A stretch of DNA of 64,000 nucleotides from Methylotenera_A sp044228245 (lineage in GTDB: Bacteria; Pseudomonadota; Gammaproteobacteria; Burkholderiales; Methylophilaceae). This document shows positions 18,462 through 27,388 of the stretch, piece by piece; position 1 is the first letter of the stretch, and each line of letters starts with the position of its first letter. The notes below the pieces were generated by a model. That model searched no databases. It was not told where the DNA came from and saw only the letters and a list, made by a program, of their open reading frames with translations. The stretch lies in contig JBGAVG010000003.1 of NCBI GenBank assembly GCA_044228245.1, forward strand, positions 263,292 to 327,291, read 5' to 3'. Position numbers and translations under genes: made by a program.

Positions 18462-20171
18462 TTATGAAACCATTAGTAAATAAATTAACAACAAATTCAA
18501 CACGAACGAAAAGATGGCGATCCATTGCCATTTAACCAGCCTTGCACGCGCAATCAAAGGCGTACGGGCCGGCGCCAAAATAGGTTTTAACTCGCCTACC
18601 TCGAGCGCATGCAGCATTTCTTCTGCGGTTTCAAAGCGTAACTTTGGATCACGCGCAACCGCTTTCAGCACGATATTTTCCAGCCAGTAGGGAATGTCCG
18701 GGCGGTAGCGCGTCAGTGGTGTTGGTTCACCAAATTTGGGATGCTGGAACGGCTCAATTTCGCCATACGGATATTTGCGCGTCAGCAGATGGTAAAGCGT
18801 CACGCCCGCTGCATAAATATCGGTTTGCGGGTTGGCCGCTACGCCATCAAACTGTTCCGGCGCCATAAAACTCGGGGTGCCCGGGTTTTGCTGGGGTTGA
18901 TTTGGATCGCTGCCAATGATTTCAGTGCCTGTACTGAGCGCCACGCCCAGATCCAGAATGCGCAAACGCTGATCGCTGGCCTGATGAATATTGGCAGGCT
19001 TAATGTCGCGATGAATAATGCTTAGCCGGTGCAGCGCGCCAATGCCGCGCATCATGTCGATGCCAATTTTTGCGACGCCTGCAGCGGTAAAGTAATGCCC
19101 GCTATCAAGCCGCTGCTGCAAAGTTGCACCTTCGTGCCAGCTCATGACGAAATAAAGTTTGCTGCGCTTTTCCATCGAAAGCGGTAACACTTGCGGCACA
19201 TACTGCGATACCACGCGCTTACCCAGCCATTCTTCGTTGAGCAAGCCGCTGCTGCTTTCTGCATCATTCGCCAGCAATGGCTGCAGAGTTTTTAGCACAA
19301 AAAGCTGTTTGGTGTCCGTTTTGCGTACTTTGTAAAGCAGACTGGCGCGCGATTCATGCAGCAGTTCAACCACTTCAAAATCATCAATCAATTCGCCAGC
19401 GCCGAGTTTGGGCGGCAGCGCGAGATGTTTTCCGCCTGCGATGCGCTCTGCCAGTGTATCTGCACCAAGCGCGTTGATTTTAACCACTACTGCGGTGGAG
19501 TTATCGGCACTTTGCTGATCGAGCGCAGTCTGGGTCAGATGCTCTGCAACCATCTTGACGCTATTAAATTTTAACAGGCTTTCGTGGATGGCTTTATCGC
19601 CCAGTGTTTCCCATACACCATCGCTGAGCAGCGTAAATACATCGCCGGCCTGCAATGCGCCTTCCGCAAAATCAATCGCCAGATGCGCATCCAAACCGAC
19701 GGCGCGCTTGAGTACATGGCGCATATCAGGCCTGTCCCACACATGGTCCGTCGTGAGTTGCTTTAGGCTGCCGTCGCGCAGCAAATAAATACGCGTATCG
19801 CCCACATGCGCCAAATAGTAGCGTTGCCCACGTATTACCAGCAATGAAAGCGTGGTCGCCATGCCAGCCATATCGCGGTTGGCATTGGCCTGCGAGATCA
19901 GCCAGCGATTGGCGGCGGTAATGACTTTCTCGAGCGCTGTGGGCGGTTCCCAGGTATCGGGCGTGGCGTAGTAATCGGTAGAAACCGTGCGCACCGTCAT
20001 CTCGGAGGCTTCACCACCACCTGCACTGCCGCTCACACCATCGGCCACGGCAATGAGCGCGCCTTTGATGCTTAATTGCTCGTTGCTGGGCGTGACAACG
20101 CTAACATAATCTTCGTTACGCGTCCGCGGCCCGGTCAGGCTGGATTGACCAATTTCAAATTGAAGCGACAT
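18462..20171 (-). CDS. Bifunctional PP2C-type phosphatase / Ser-Thr protein kinase
   Basis: Fusion of 569 residues. The N-terminal half (about 1-235) is a PP2C/Stp1-like phosphatase with TRNEDYVSVV, VADGVSGSAGGG, HVGDTRIYLL, LLSDGVWE and SADNSTAVVV, so its metal-binding aspartates are present. A Hanks-type kinase follows (about 258-530), with the VLKTL lysine, HRDIKPANI catalytic loop, LDLGVAL (DLG instead of DFG) and GTPSFMAPEQF activation-segment motif. The P-loop is degenerate (LLHESRASLLYKV, no GxGxxG). A C-terminal helix (WQWIAIFSFVLNLLLIYLLM) should anchor it to the membrane. Genes of this type occur beside nirB/nasA in Pseudomonas aeruginosa, as I recall. The substrate is unknown; the neighbouring transporter is a candidate by inference. 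Confidence 0.92.
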   Translation of the reverse strand: MSLQFEIGQSSLTGPRTRNEDYVSVVTPSNEQLSIKGALIAVADGVSGSAGGGEASEMTVRTVSTDYYATPDTWEPPTALEKVITAANRWLISQANANRDMAGMATTLSLLVIRGQRYYLAHVGDTRIYLLRDGSLKQLTTDHVWDRPDMRHVLKRAVGLDAHLAIDFAEGALQAGDVFTLLSDGVWETLGDKAIHESLLKFNSVKMVAEHLTQTALDQQSADNSTAVVVKINALGADTLAERIAGGKHLALPPKLGAGELIDDFEVVELLHESRASLLYKVRKTDTKQLFVLKTLQPLLANDAESSSGLLNEEWLGKRVVSQYVPQVLPLSMEKRSKLYFVMSWHEGATLQQRLDSGHYFTAAGVAKIGIDMMRGIGALHRLSIIHRDIKPANIHQASDQRLRILDLGVALSTGTEIIGSDPNQPQQNPGTPSFMAPEQFDGVAANPQTDIYAAGVTLYHLLTRKYPYGEIEPFQHPKFGEPTPLTRYRPDIPYWLENIVLKAVARDPKLRFETAEEMLHALEVGELKPILAPARTPLIARARLVKWQWIAIFSFVLNLLLIYLLMVS

Positions 20172-20180
20172 TGCGCTAGT

Positions 20181-21392
20181 TTACACCTTGGCAGAGGTGG
20201 CCGCTGCGCTACCCCAAGTCGTTCTCCAACGAGTTTTTACACCGCTTAAGCCGATAATGGCCAATACCGCAAGCCCTGCAAAAATCATCAAACCAGCCTG
20301 GTAGCTGCCTGTAGTCTGCTTAAAGTAGCCCAAACTCGCTGCCAGATAGAAGCCGCCTATACCGCCTGCCATACCGACCAAGCCCGTCATCACGCCGATT
20401 TCCTTACGGAAGCGCTGCGGTACCAGCTGAAATACCGCGCCGTTGCCCATACCCAATACCGCCATCACTGGGATAATAATCGCCAATGCCAGTTGGTAGG
20501 TGGGTTGGCCGAAGCTCATGATAAACAGCAATATCGCTGCGATGACATACATGGTAAGCAGGGTGCGGATGCCGCCGATGCGGTCAGCAATCATACCGCC
20601 AACCGGGCGAACCAGCGAGCCCGCAAATACGGCTGCGGCAGTGCAATAGCCCGCTACCACAGGGCCCAGATGGTATAAATCGTTAAAGTAAATGGTGAGT
20701 GACGATGCCAAACCGACAAAGCCGCCAAAGGTGACACTGTAGAAAAACATAAACCACCATGCGTCCTTGTCTTTTAGAATGGCCAGATATTGGCTTAAGG
20801 ATTTGGCTGGCGGCGCGTCCGGACTATCTTTTGCAAAAACCAGGTAAACCAGCATGGCAATGCCAAGCGGAATTAACGCCAGGCCGAACACGTTGTTCCA
20901 GCCATAGGCTACGGCCAGGCCAGGAGCAAATAAGGCCGCGAATACTGTGCCTGAATTGCCGGCACCAGCAATGCCCAAAGCCGTACCTTGATGCTCAGGC
21001 GGGTACCAGCGGCTTGCCAGCGGCAGCGCCACAGCAAATGCCGCACCTGCAAAGCCCAGGCCAATGCCCAGCATTAAAGCCTGTTGAAAGGTTTGAATAC
21101 CATGCAACCAGGCGGCGAGCAGACTCAAGATAACAATCACCTGGCCGATTAAACCTGCCATTTTAGGCTTGATCTGATCTACCAGCACACCCATCACAAT
21201 GCGCAGCAGCGCGCCTGCCAGCACCGGTGTCGCCACCATTAAGCCTTTTTGTGATGGCGAGAGCTGCAAATCTGTCGCCATTTGAACGGCCAGGGGGCCG
21301 AGCAGCACCCACACCATAAAACTCAAATCAAAATACAAAAATGCCGAAAATAAGGTGGGCTTGTGTCCGGCTTGCCAAAAACTACTTTTCAT
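20181..21392 (-). CDS. narK: NarK/NasA-type MFS nitrate/nitrite transporter (assimilatory cluster)
   Basis: A 403-residue major facilitator with about twelve membrane segments. It carries nitrate/nitrite porter signatures, such as FAGAAFAVALPLASRWYPPEHQGTA and, in helix 5, GIAGAGNSGTVFAALFAPGLA (the nitrate signature GxGNxG). Its position between nirB and the kinase gene points to nitrate or nitrite import for assimilation. It therefore duplicates the function of the NrtABD transporter encoded 4 kb upstream. It differs clearly from the two respiratory NarK proteins at 40.3-43.2 kb. The Pseudomonas equivalent is named nasA, a name I avoid because it collides with the reductase. Confidence 0.92.
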   Translation of the reverse strand: MKSSFWQAGHKPTLFSAFLYFDLSFMVWVLLGPLAVQMATDLQLSPSQKGLMVATPVLAGALLRIVMGVLVDQIKPKMAGLIGQVIVILSLLAAWLHGIQTFQQALMLGIGLGFAGAAFAVALPLASRWYPPEHQGTALGIAGAGNSGTVFAALFAPGLAVAYGWNNVFGLALIPLGIAMLVYLVFAKDSPDAPPAKSLSQYLAILKDKDAWWFMFFYSVTFGGFVGLASSLTIYFNDLYHLGPVVAGYCTAAAVFAGSLVRPVGGMIADRIGGIRTLLTMYVIAAILLFIMSFGQPTYQLALAIIIPVMAVLGMGNGAVFQLVPQRFRKEIGVMTGLVGMAGGIGGFYLAASLGYFKQTTGSYQAGLMIFAGLAVLAIIGLSGVKTRWRTTWGSAAATSAKV

Positions 21393-21424
21393 ACGGTTTT
21401 TCCTAATGTTTAAACGGGGTGTTC

Positions 21425-23866
21425 TTAAATGGTGATGGTTTCAAATTCTTTATGCTGCTCGCGTTTTTCTACACGCTCTGCCCAAGGGTTGACCGCGCCT
21501 TGCAAGGCGTACAGCAGGCGCTCATAAGCGGCTTTACGGCCTTCAGCATCCTCCAGCACGCGCTGTTTTACATATTCCAGACCTACGCGTTCAATCCAGT
21601 GTACGGTGCGATCTAAATAGCGCGCTTCTTCACGGTAGATTTGAATGAATGCGCCCGAGTATTCCAGCACTTCATCATGTGTTTTGACTTTGCATAGGAA
21701 TTGCGCAACTTCGGTTTTAATACCGCCATTGCCGCCCACATAAATCTCCCAGCCCGAATCGACGCCGATAATACCGACGTCTTTAATGCCCGACTCCGCG
21801 CAGTTTCTCGGGCAGCCCGAGACTGCGAACTTGACTTTGTGCGGTGCCCACATGTGATCGAAGGCTTTTTCAATATCAATGCCCATCTGCGTGGAGTTTT
21901 GGGTGCCGAAGCGGCAGAATTCGGAGCCGACACAGGTTTTGACCGTACGGATGCCCTTGGAATACGCATAACCGGAAGGCATGTCGAGGTCTTTCCACAT
22001 ATCGACCAAGTCTTCTTTTTTTACACCGAGCAAATCGATACGCTGGCCGCCTGTCACTTTCACCATCGGCACGGCATATTTGTCAGCCACATCGGCAATT
22101 TTACGTAGCTGGTCCGGTGTGGTGACGCCCCCATACATACGGGGAACAACCGAGTAGGTGCCGTCTTTCTGAATATTGGCGTGCACACGCTCGTTAATGA
22201 AGCGTGATTGCGGATCGTCCACCGCCTCGTGCGGCCAGGTAGAAAGTAGGTAGTAGTTGAGCGCCGGCCTGCAAGTCGCGCAGCCATTGGGCGTGCGCCA
22301 GCCCATGCCTTTGATGGCATCCGGAATATTTAAATATTTATGCGTACGGATTTCTGCGCGCACTTCTTCATGGTTTTTATCTGTACAGCCGCATACCGCT
22401 TTGCTGGTGGATGGTGGCGCATAGCCGCCCCCCAGGGTGGATGCCAGAATCTGCTCAACCAAACCTACGCATGAGCCGCAGCTTGAACCGGCCTTGGTTT
22501 GTTTTTTCACGTCATCAATGGTGAACAAGCCTTTGTCCTGAATGGCTTTCACAATGGTGCCTTTGCACACGCCGTTACAGCCGCACACTTCCATTTCATC
22601 GGTCATCGCAGCGGCTTTGCTCTGGCCTGCATGCCCAGTGTTGCCGAGTGAGTCCTGACCAAACATCAGATGATCACGCACTTCATGGATGGCCTTGCCG
22701 TCTCTGAGCATTTGAAAATACCACGAACCATCCGTGGTATCCCCATAAAGCACGCCGCCAATGATTTTGTCATTTTTGATGACGAGTTTTTTGTAAACCC
22801 CGCCAACTGCATCGTGTAAAACTATTTCTTCGCGCCCATCCTCAGCGTCTTCATCGCTTCTGAAATCGCCGGCACTGAATAAATCGATGCCTGTGACTTT
22901 TAATTTAGTGGAGGTGACCGAGCCTTTATATAAGCCGATACCAAAATTTGCCAGGTGAGTTGCGCACACCTTGGCCATTTCAAATAGCGGTGCCACCAAA
23001 CCATATGAAATGCCGCGGTGTGCGACACATTCGCCCACTGCGTAAATGCGTGGGTCGTAGGTCTGCATAGTGTCATTCACCACAATGCCTCTGTTGCAGT
23101 AGATGCCGGCGGATTCGGCCAGTGCAAAGTTCGGGCGGATACCTACCGCCATCACTACCAAATCGGCAGCGATTTCCTGGCCATCGGCAAAACGCACCGC
23201 TTTAACGCGTCCTTGTTCATTGCCGATCAATTGCTCGGTATTTTTTTGCAGTAAAAAGTTGAGTCCTTTGGCTTCCAGGTTTTTTTGCAGCATTTTCCCC
23301 GCGGTTTTATCCAGCTGCCTTTCCAGCAGCCACTCATTCTTATGTACCACAGTCACTTCCATGCCCTGGATTTTCAGGCCATTTGCCGCTTCCAGGCCCA
23401 GTAGGCCGCCGCCGATCACCACCGCATGCTTGTGCTTCTTTGCGGCCTCTATCATGTCATTGGTATCTTTAATGTCACGATAGCCAATGACCCCTTCCAG
23501 GTCTTTACCAGGAATCGGCAACATGAAGGGCTTGGAGCCGGTAGCAAGCAATAAGCGGTCGTATTCAGCGCTGGTGCCGTCTTCGGCATAGACTACACGG
23601 TTCTTGCGGTCGATTTTATTGACGCGTGCGCTAGTGTAAAGCGAGATGTTGTTTTCTGCGTACCATTCACGGGTATTCAGAATAATGTCTTCTATAGTCT
23701 GCTCATTGGCCAGCACAGGCGAAAGCATGATGCGGTTGTAATTGGGGTAGGGCTCATCACCGAATACAGTAATATCGTAAATATCCGGCGCGATTTTCAG
23801 CAATTCTTCCACTACGCGCATGCCTGCCATGCCGTTACCAACAACCACTAATTTCATTTTTTGCAT
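21425..23866 (-). CDS. nirB: NirB, assimilatory NADH-nitrite reductase large subunit
   Basis: Six-electron reduction of nitrite to ammonium in the cytoplasm; about 813 residues from the start MQKMKLVVVGNGMAGMRV. The frame continues 15 codons upstream, but the ATG at 23866 fits the family. The FAD/NAD(P)H domain has VVVGNGMAG and VVIGGGLLGLEAANGL. Two BFD-type [2Fe-2S] elements follow: CGCNGVCKGTI...SSCGSCVGLVE, and a second at VCGCTDKNHEE...NGCATCRPAL. The sirohaem/[4Fe-4S] domain carries TCVGSEFCRFG and SGCPRNCAESG. The gene seems to have its own sigma-54-like promoter and starts an operon with the transporter, kinase, nirD and nasA. Confidence 0.96.
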   Translation of the reverse strand: MQKMKLVVVGNGMAGMRVVEELLKIAPDIYDITVFGDEPYPNYNRIMLSPVLANEQTIEDIILNTREWYAENNISLYTSARVNKIDRKNRVVYAEDGTSAEYDRLLLATGSKPFMLPIPGKDLEGVIGYRDIKDTNDMIEAAKKHKHAVVIGGGLLGLEAANGLKIQGMEVTVVHKNEWLLERQLDKTAGKMLQKNLEAKGLNFLLQKNTEQLIGNEQGRVKAVRFADGQEIAADLVVMAVGIRPNFALAESAGIYCNRGIVVNDTMQTYDPRIYAVGECVAHRGISYGLVAPLFEMAKVCATHLANFGIGLYKGSVTSTKLKVTGIDLFSAGDFRSDEDAEDGREEIVLHDAVGGVYKKLVIKNDKIIGGVLYGDTTDGSWYFQMLRDGKAIHEVRDHLMFGQDSLGNTGHAGQSKAAAMTDEMEVCGCNGVCKGTIVKAIQDKGLFTIDDVKKQTKAGSSCGSCVGLVEQILASTLGGGYAPPSTSKAVCGCTDKNHEEVRAEIRTHKYLNIPDAIKGMGWRTPNGCATCRPALNYYLLSTWPHEAVDDPQSRFINERVHANIQKDGTYSVVPRMYGGVTTPDQLRKIADVADKYAVPMVKVTGGQRIDLLGVKKEDLVDMWKDLDMPSGYAYSKGIRTVKTCVGSEFCRFGTQNSTQMGIDIEKAFDHMWAPHKVKFAVSGCPRNCAESGIKDVGIIGVDSGWEIYVGGNGGIKTEVAQFLCKVKTHDEVLEYSGAFIQIYREEARYLDRTVHWIERVGLEYVKQRVLEDAEGRKAAYERLLYALQGAVNPWAERVEKREQHKEFETITI

Positions 23867-23907
23867 AATTTTTACTTGAACCTGACAATGCGATTTACAT
23901 AGCTGTG

Positions 23908-23922
23908 GCAATTAGTATGCCA
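23908..23922 (-). promoter_or_regulatory. Candidate sigma-54 promoter of nirB
   Basis: On the minus strand TGGCATACTAATTGC has GG and GC exactly ten bases apart, as in TGGCACG-N4-TTGC. The predicted start of transcription is about 30 bases before the nirB ATG. Only the sixth base deviates from TGGCAC. Confidence 0.5.
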
Positions 23923-23931
23923 ATATTAATT

Positions 23932-23946
23932 TTGTATTTAATACAA
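23932..23946. promoter_or_regulatory. 15-bp palindrome upstream of nirB
   Basis: TTGTATT-T-AATACAA (plus strand) is a perfect inverted repeat 10 bases upstream of the sigma-54-like element. It resembles a dimeric-regulator operator, but I cannot name the regulator. Confidence 0.4.
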
Positions 23947-23984
23947 TTAGTTATGCAATATCAGAGAGTTCAGGCATCCAAAAT

Positions 23985-24032
23985 TGCACCAAAATATGCA
24001 AACACACCGTTGGCGTGAACCAAAACGGTGCG
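23985..24032. promoter_or_regulatory. NtrC-like enhancer motifs upstream of nirB
   Basis: Two degenerate matches to the NtrC site TGCAC-N7-GTGCA lie about 90-135 bases before the predicted nirB transcription start. They are TGCACCAAAATATGCA at 23985-24000 (one base short) and, on the minus strand, CGCACCGTTTTGGTTCA at 24016-24032. The second overlaps the terminator-like hairpin, so part of the symmetry may belong to that structure. Confidence 0.3.
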
Positions 24033-24040
24033 TTTGCATA
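23995..24040 (-). terminator. Long hairpin ending the nrt-porin operon
   Basis: Minus-strand stem of 17 bp (one G-U pair) with a 12-base loop, followed by TTTTGG. It starts 31 bases after the porin stop and lies before the nirB promoter candidate. The U-run is short, so termination may be leaky. Confidence 0.55.
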
Positions 24041-24070
24041 AATCTGATATTTTTTCTAAAAAATATTCAG

Positions 24071-25534
24071 TTAAAAAGTGTACATCGCAGTGAGCCATAG
24101 TTTTTCAGTATCGCGGATACGGCCGCGGTTGCCGGCAACGCTATTGGCTGTATTGGCAGCAGCGGCATAATGATCATCTTCGCTAAATTTGCCATACTCA
24201 AACTTGGCCATCCAGTTTTTATCGATGTTATATGTGGCAGCCACATTCCACTCGGTGCCATATTTACTGCCATTTCTAGCCGTGCCGCTACCAACCGTAT
24301 AAAAATCCTCGTCAGATTTAATGATGTGATAATCCGCAAAAAACTGAAGGTCATCCCATTTGTAAGTAGCGGTTACAAAAGTGTCTTGAATGCCTTGTCT
24401 TGGTGTTGCCAGGAATTTATCTACCCAGCCCTGAAACAGGTGATTGGTGCCAAATGGCGTCTGGAAGGCATATTTGCTATCGTTGCTTGACAGCAACTCC
24501 TGATCTGCGCGAATCGAGAAGTTGTCTATGCCGACACCGCCGCCCACTTTGTAATAATGTGCATCAATACGGCTGTCACCGTCTTGATAATCGGTCTGTT
24601 TTGCATATTCAGCCGTATAGAGTGCCCTTAAGTTCGGGTTGAACGGATGAACACCATCCAGACGCAGGCCAAATGTTTTGTTGGACTGATCTGCGGCTGC
24701 GTTGGGTTTGCCGTTATTGTTGAGCGTACCTGCGCCGAACCAGGCATTGCCAAATCCAAGGTCCTCAAAGTCGGATAAATAACCATAGCCAATCAAATAC
24801 TCAGTAGGCGAGATGCGGTATTTGATGTTGGCGATTTCAAGCGCACCTTCATCGCGGTTTTTGGTGGTGATTTGTCTCACGCGTTCAAAGTGCGATAGAA
24901 ACACTTCCGTATCAGGAATACTTTTATTTAATACTGACACACCATCAAACACCTGCATCACTTGGCGGAAGCCGATGTCGCCGATAAAACGCACATTGTC
25001 CAGATTAACCTGTTGGCGGCCTAAGCGAAAGCGCGTATTTTTGAGGCCGGTCCAGTCAACATAAAGTTGATTGATACCGGTATAAGTTGGGTCAACGATT
25101 TTTGCGTATTCGACATTTCTGATCTGGTTTGAAGCGCCGTTAATCAGCGTGTTATTGGTGCTGTCATTGAAGTTGTCTATAAACTTAGTCACATCAATCA
25201 ACTGTGCGGCAAAGCTGAAGTTCTTGTAAGGCGCGGTTTGCCAGCCAATCAAGCTGCGCAGGGTTAAACCTTCAGCATCTTTGAGTTCCTGGTTAGCTGT
25301 AGGATTGGCTTTCGTTCCTACTGTTGTCGTTGGTTGCAGGCCATCCTGGTCAACGTGTTCATAGCGTAATCTGAAACTGGTTAAATTTTTACCTTCTTTC
25401 ACGGCATCCATAAAGGTGTATTCATCTTCAGGTGCTGGCGTTTCTTCGGCAAAGGCTTGTCCGGAAAAAGCTGCAATCGCTGAATATATGCTAATCGTGA
25501 TGAGGCGCTTTTTTAAAGGTTTCGAGTTGTACAT
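24071..25534 (-). CDS. Outer-membrane porin-like beta-barrel protein (nitrate-assimilation copy)
   Basis: A 487-residue precursor. The signal peptide covers about 1-29 (ITISIYSAIAAFSGQAFAEE, cleavage after AFA). The mature protein is rich in alternating hydrophobic strands and ends in LWLTAMYTF, with the terminal Phe expected for BAM-dependent outer-membrane proteins. It looks like the alginate-export/OprD-like group of monomeric barrels, but I cannot fix the family. A close paralogue lies at 50558-51979; long stretches such as NLDNVRFIGDIGFRQ are shared. Its place behind nrtABD suggests a channel for nitrate or nitrite across the outer membrane, by inference only. It is probably cotranscribed with nrtD, 43 bases upstream. 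Confidence 0.85.
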   Translation of the reverse strand: MYNSKPLKKRLITISIYSAIAAFSGQAFAEETPAPEDEYTFMDAVKEGKNLTSFRLRYEHVDQDGLQPTTTVGTKANPTANQELKDAEGLTLRSLIGWQTAPYKNFSFAAQLIDVTKFIDNFNDSTNNTLINGASNQIRNVEYAKIVDPTYTGINQLYVDWTGLKNTRFRLGRQQVNLDNVRFIGDIGFRQVMQVFDGVSVLNKSIPDTEVFLSHFERVRQITTKNRDEGALEIANIKYRISPTEYLIGYGYLSDFEDLGFGNAWFGAGTLNNNGKPNAAADQSNKTFGLRLDGVHPFNPNLRALYTAEYAKQTDYQDGDSRIDAHYYKVGGGVGIDNFSIRADQELLSSNDSKYAFQTPFGTNHLFQGWVDKFLATPRQGIQDTFVTATYKWDDLQFFADYHIIKSDEDFYTVGSGTARNGSKYGTEWNVAATYNIDKNWMAKFEYGKFSEDDHYAAAANTANSVAGNRGRIRDTEKLWLTAMYTF

Positions 25535-25577
25535 AATTTAAAAATCCTGAAAAGTTGAGTTAATTGATCTGTTTTTT

Positions 25578-26399
25578 TTAAGCGGCCTTTTTGGCATGGC
25601 GTTCGTATAAGAAACGCAATACCTCGCTGCGCAAATGGTTGTAATCCTGGTCTTCTGCCAGTTCCAGGCGGTTACGCGGTTTCGGCAGATTCACATCCAG
25701 AATCTCGCCAATTCCGGCAGAAGGCCCATTCGTCATCATCACAATCCGGTCAGACAACAATACGGCCTCATCTACATCATGCGTAACCATCACGGCAGTG
25801 CAATGCGTTTTTTCCATGATTTTCATCAGTTCATCCTGCAGCGTGGCGCGGGTGAGGGCATCGAGCGCGCCGAAAGGCTCGTCCAGCAATAAAACCTTGG
25901 GCTCCATTGCTAACGCTCTGGCAATCCCCACGCGCTGCTTCATGCCGCCGGAAATCTCATGCGGGCGTTTGTCCATGGCGTGCGACAAGCCTACAAGCGC
26001 CAGCGCGTCTATCACGCGCACGTCCTGCTGCACTTGCGTTTCATGCTTAAAGACGCGCTCAACCGCCAAGTGGACGTTTTCAAAGCAGGTCAGCCATGGC
26101 AGCAGCGAGTGGTTCTGAAACACGACTGCACGGTCAGGGCCCGGTTTTGCAATCTCACGACCTGCGCAAAACAAATGACCACTGGTGGGTTCCAGTAATC
26201 CCGCAATTAAATTGAGCACCGTTGATTTGCCGCAGCCTGAGTGGCCGATAATTGATACAAACTCACCCTGGTTAATGTTTAGATTAATGTTTTTCAAAGC
26301 CTCGAAGACGCCTTTTTTGGTGACAAAACGCATATTCACGTTTTCAAGCTGTACGTATCTTTCTTGCATATGTCTTTCCTGTACATGTTTTTCCATCAT
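25578..26399 (-). CDS. nrtD: Nitrate ABC transporter ATP-binding protein (NrtD/NasD)
   Basis: ATPase of 273 residues for nitrate uptake, lacking the fused substrate-binding domain of cyanobacterial NrtC. Walker A is GHSGCGKSTVL. The Q-loop is VFQNHSLLPWLT, a pattern common in nitrate/taurine importers. The signature is EISGGMKQRVGIARAL, and Walker B is VLLLDEPFGALDALTR. The N-terminus carries two short repeats with several in-frame ATG codons (MMEKHVQERHMQERYVQL). The first is taken because AAGGAAACG precedes it. It follows nrtB by 25 bases. Confidence 0.94.
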   Translation of the reverse strand: MMEKHVQERHMQERYVQLENVNMRFVTKKGVFEALKNINLNINQGEFVSIIGHSGCGKSTVLNLIAGLLEPTSGHLFCAGREIAKPGPDRAVVFQNHSLLPWLTCFENVHLAVERVFKHETQVQQDVRVIDALALVGLSHAMDKRPHEISGGMKQRVGIARALAMEPKVLLLDEPFGALDALTRATLQDELMKIMEKTHCTAVMVTHDVDEAVLLSDRIVMMTNGPSAGIGEILDVNLPKPRNRLELAEDQDYNHLRSEVLRFLYERHAKKAA

Positions 26400-26424
26400 C
26401 GTTTCCTTTTTTTGATCTGAAAAG

Positions 26425-27366
26425 CTATTCGTAAGAAAAGCGTTTTGCCAGTAAAATCAGCCCTTGCTCAAGCAGCAAGCCGACTAAACCCACCACGAAA
26501 ATCGCGATGATGATATGTTCAACCACCAGGTTATTCCATTCATCCCACACCCAGAAGCCGATTCCCACGCCGCCGGTGAGCATTTCTGCCGCAACAATCA
26601 CCAGCCAGGCCACACCAATCGACAAGCGTATGCCTGTCATCATGTAGGGCAATACTGAAGGAAATAAAATTTTGGTGACGATTTTCCACTCACTCAGATT
26701 AAGCACTTTGGCTACGTTCATGTAATCCTGCGGCACCTTGCTTACTCCCACAGCCGTGTTGATAATCATCGGCCAGATGGCAGAAATAAAAATCACCCAG
26801 ATGGCTGCCGGATTAGCGGCTTTGAATACCAGCAAACCAATCGGTAGCCACGCCAAGGGTGAAACAGGGCGCAACAGACTGATAATGGGAGAAGTCATGC
26901 GCGATAAAAACTCAAACCGGCCAATCATAAAGCCCAGCGGAATCCCCACCAGCGCCGCCATGCCAAATCCTAAGCCCACACGCTGCAGTGAGTTAAGAAT
27001 GTTCCAGCCGATGCCCTGGTCATTCGGCCCGTTGATATAAAACGGGTCGCTGAATAGAACCATCGCAGCCTTAAAGGTAGATACCGGCCCTGGCAGCCCT
27101 TGCGACTGATACGAAATCAATGTCCAGACTGCCAGTAACAGCAGTAGCCCGATTGCTGGCGGCAGCAGCCATTGAAAAAACACCCTGGCTGTTGTCGAAA
27201 ACTGGCTTGGTGTTTTAGCTGCCGCCCCTGTTGTTAAGGCTGCTGGTGTTGACGGCTGCTCAATCACATCGTTTGCAGCCTTTTCAGCTTTCATATCGAC
27301 TTTCGATGTTTCCGGTTTTTGCATGATCATTTGTATGCTTTCTGGTTTAATCCCGATTGCGCTCAT
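26425..27366 (-). CDS. nrtB: Nitrate ABC transporter permease (NrtB)
   Basis: Inner-membrane component of 313 residues. About 75 hydrophilic N-terminal residues, rich in Ala, Lys and Thr, precede the first helix. Six membrane segments follow, with the permease EAA-type loop in SKVPQDYMNVAKVLNLSEW and the signature VLPYMMTGIRLSIGVAWLVIVAAEM. This matches NrtB/NasE permeases, where FWVWDEWNN near the C-terminus is also typical. AGGGAA precedes the ATG. It lies between nrtA and nrtD with gaps of 22 and 25 bases. Confidence 0.94.
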   Translation of the reverse strand: MSAIGIKPESIQMIMQKPETSKVDMKAEKAANDVIEQPSTPAALTTGAAAKTPSQFSTTARVFFQWLLPPAIGLLLLLAVWTLISYQSQGLPGPVSTFKAAMVLFSDPFYINGPNDQGIGWNILNSLQRVGLGFGMAALVGIPLGFMIGRFEFLSRMTSPIISLLRPVSPLAWLPIGLLVFKAANPAAIWVIFISAIWPMIINTAVGVSKVPQDYMNVAKVLNLSEWKIVTKILFPSVLPYMMTGIRLSIGVAWLVIVAAEMLTGGVGIGFWVWDEWNNLVVEHIIIAIFVVGLVGLLLEQGLILLAKRFSYE

Positions 27367-27388
27367 TTTTATTCCCTATGGTTAAGAA

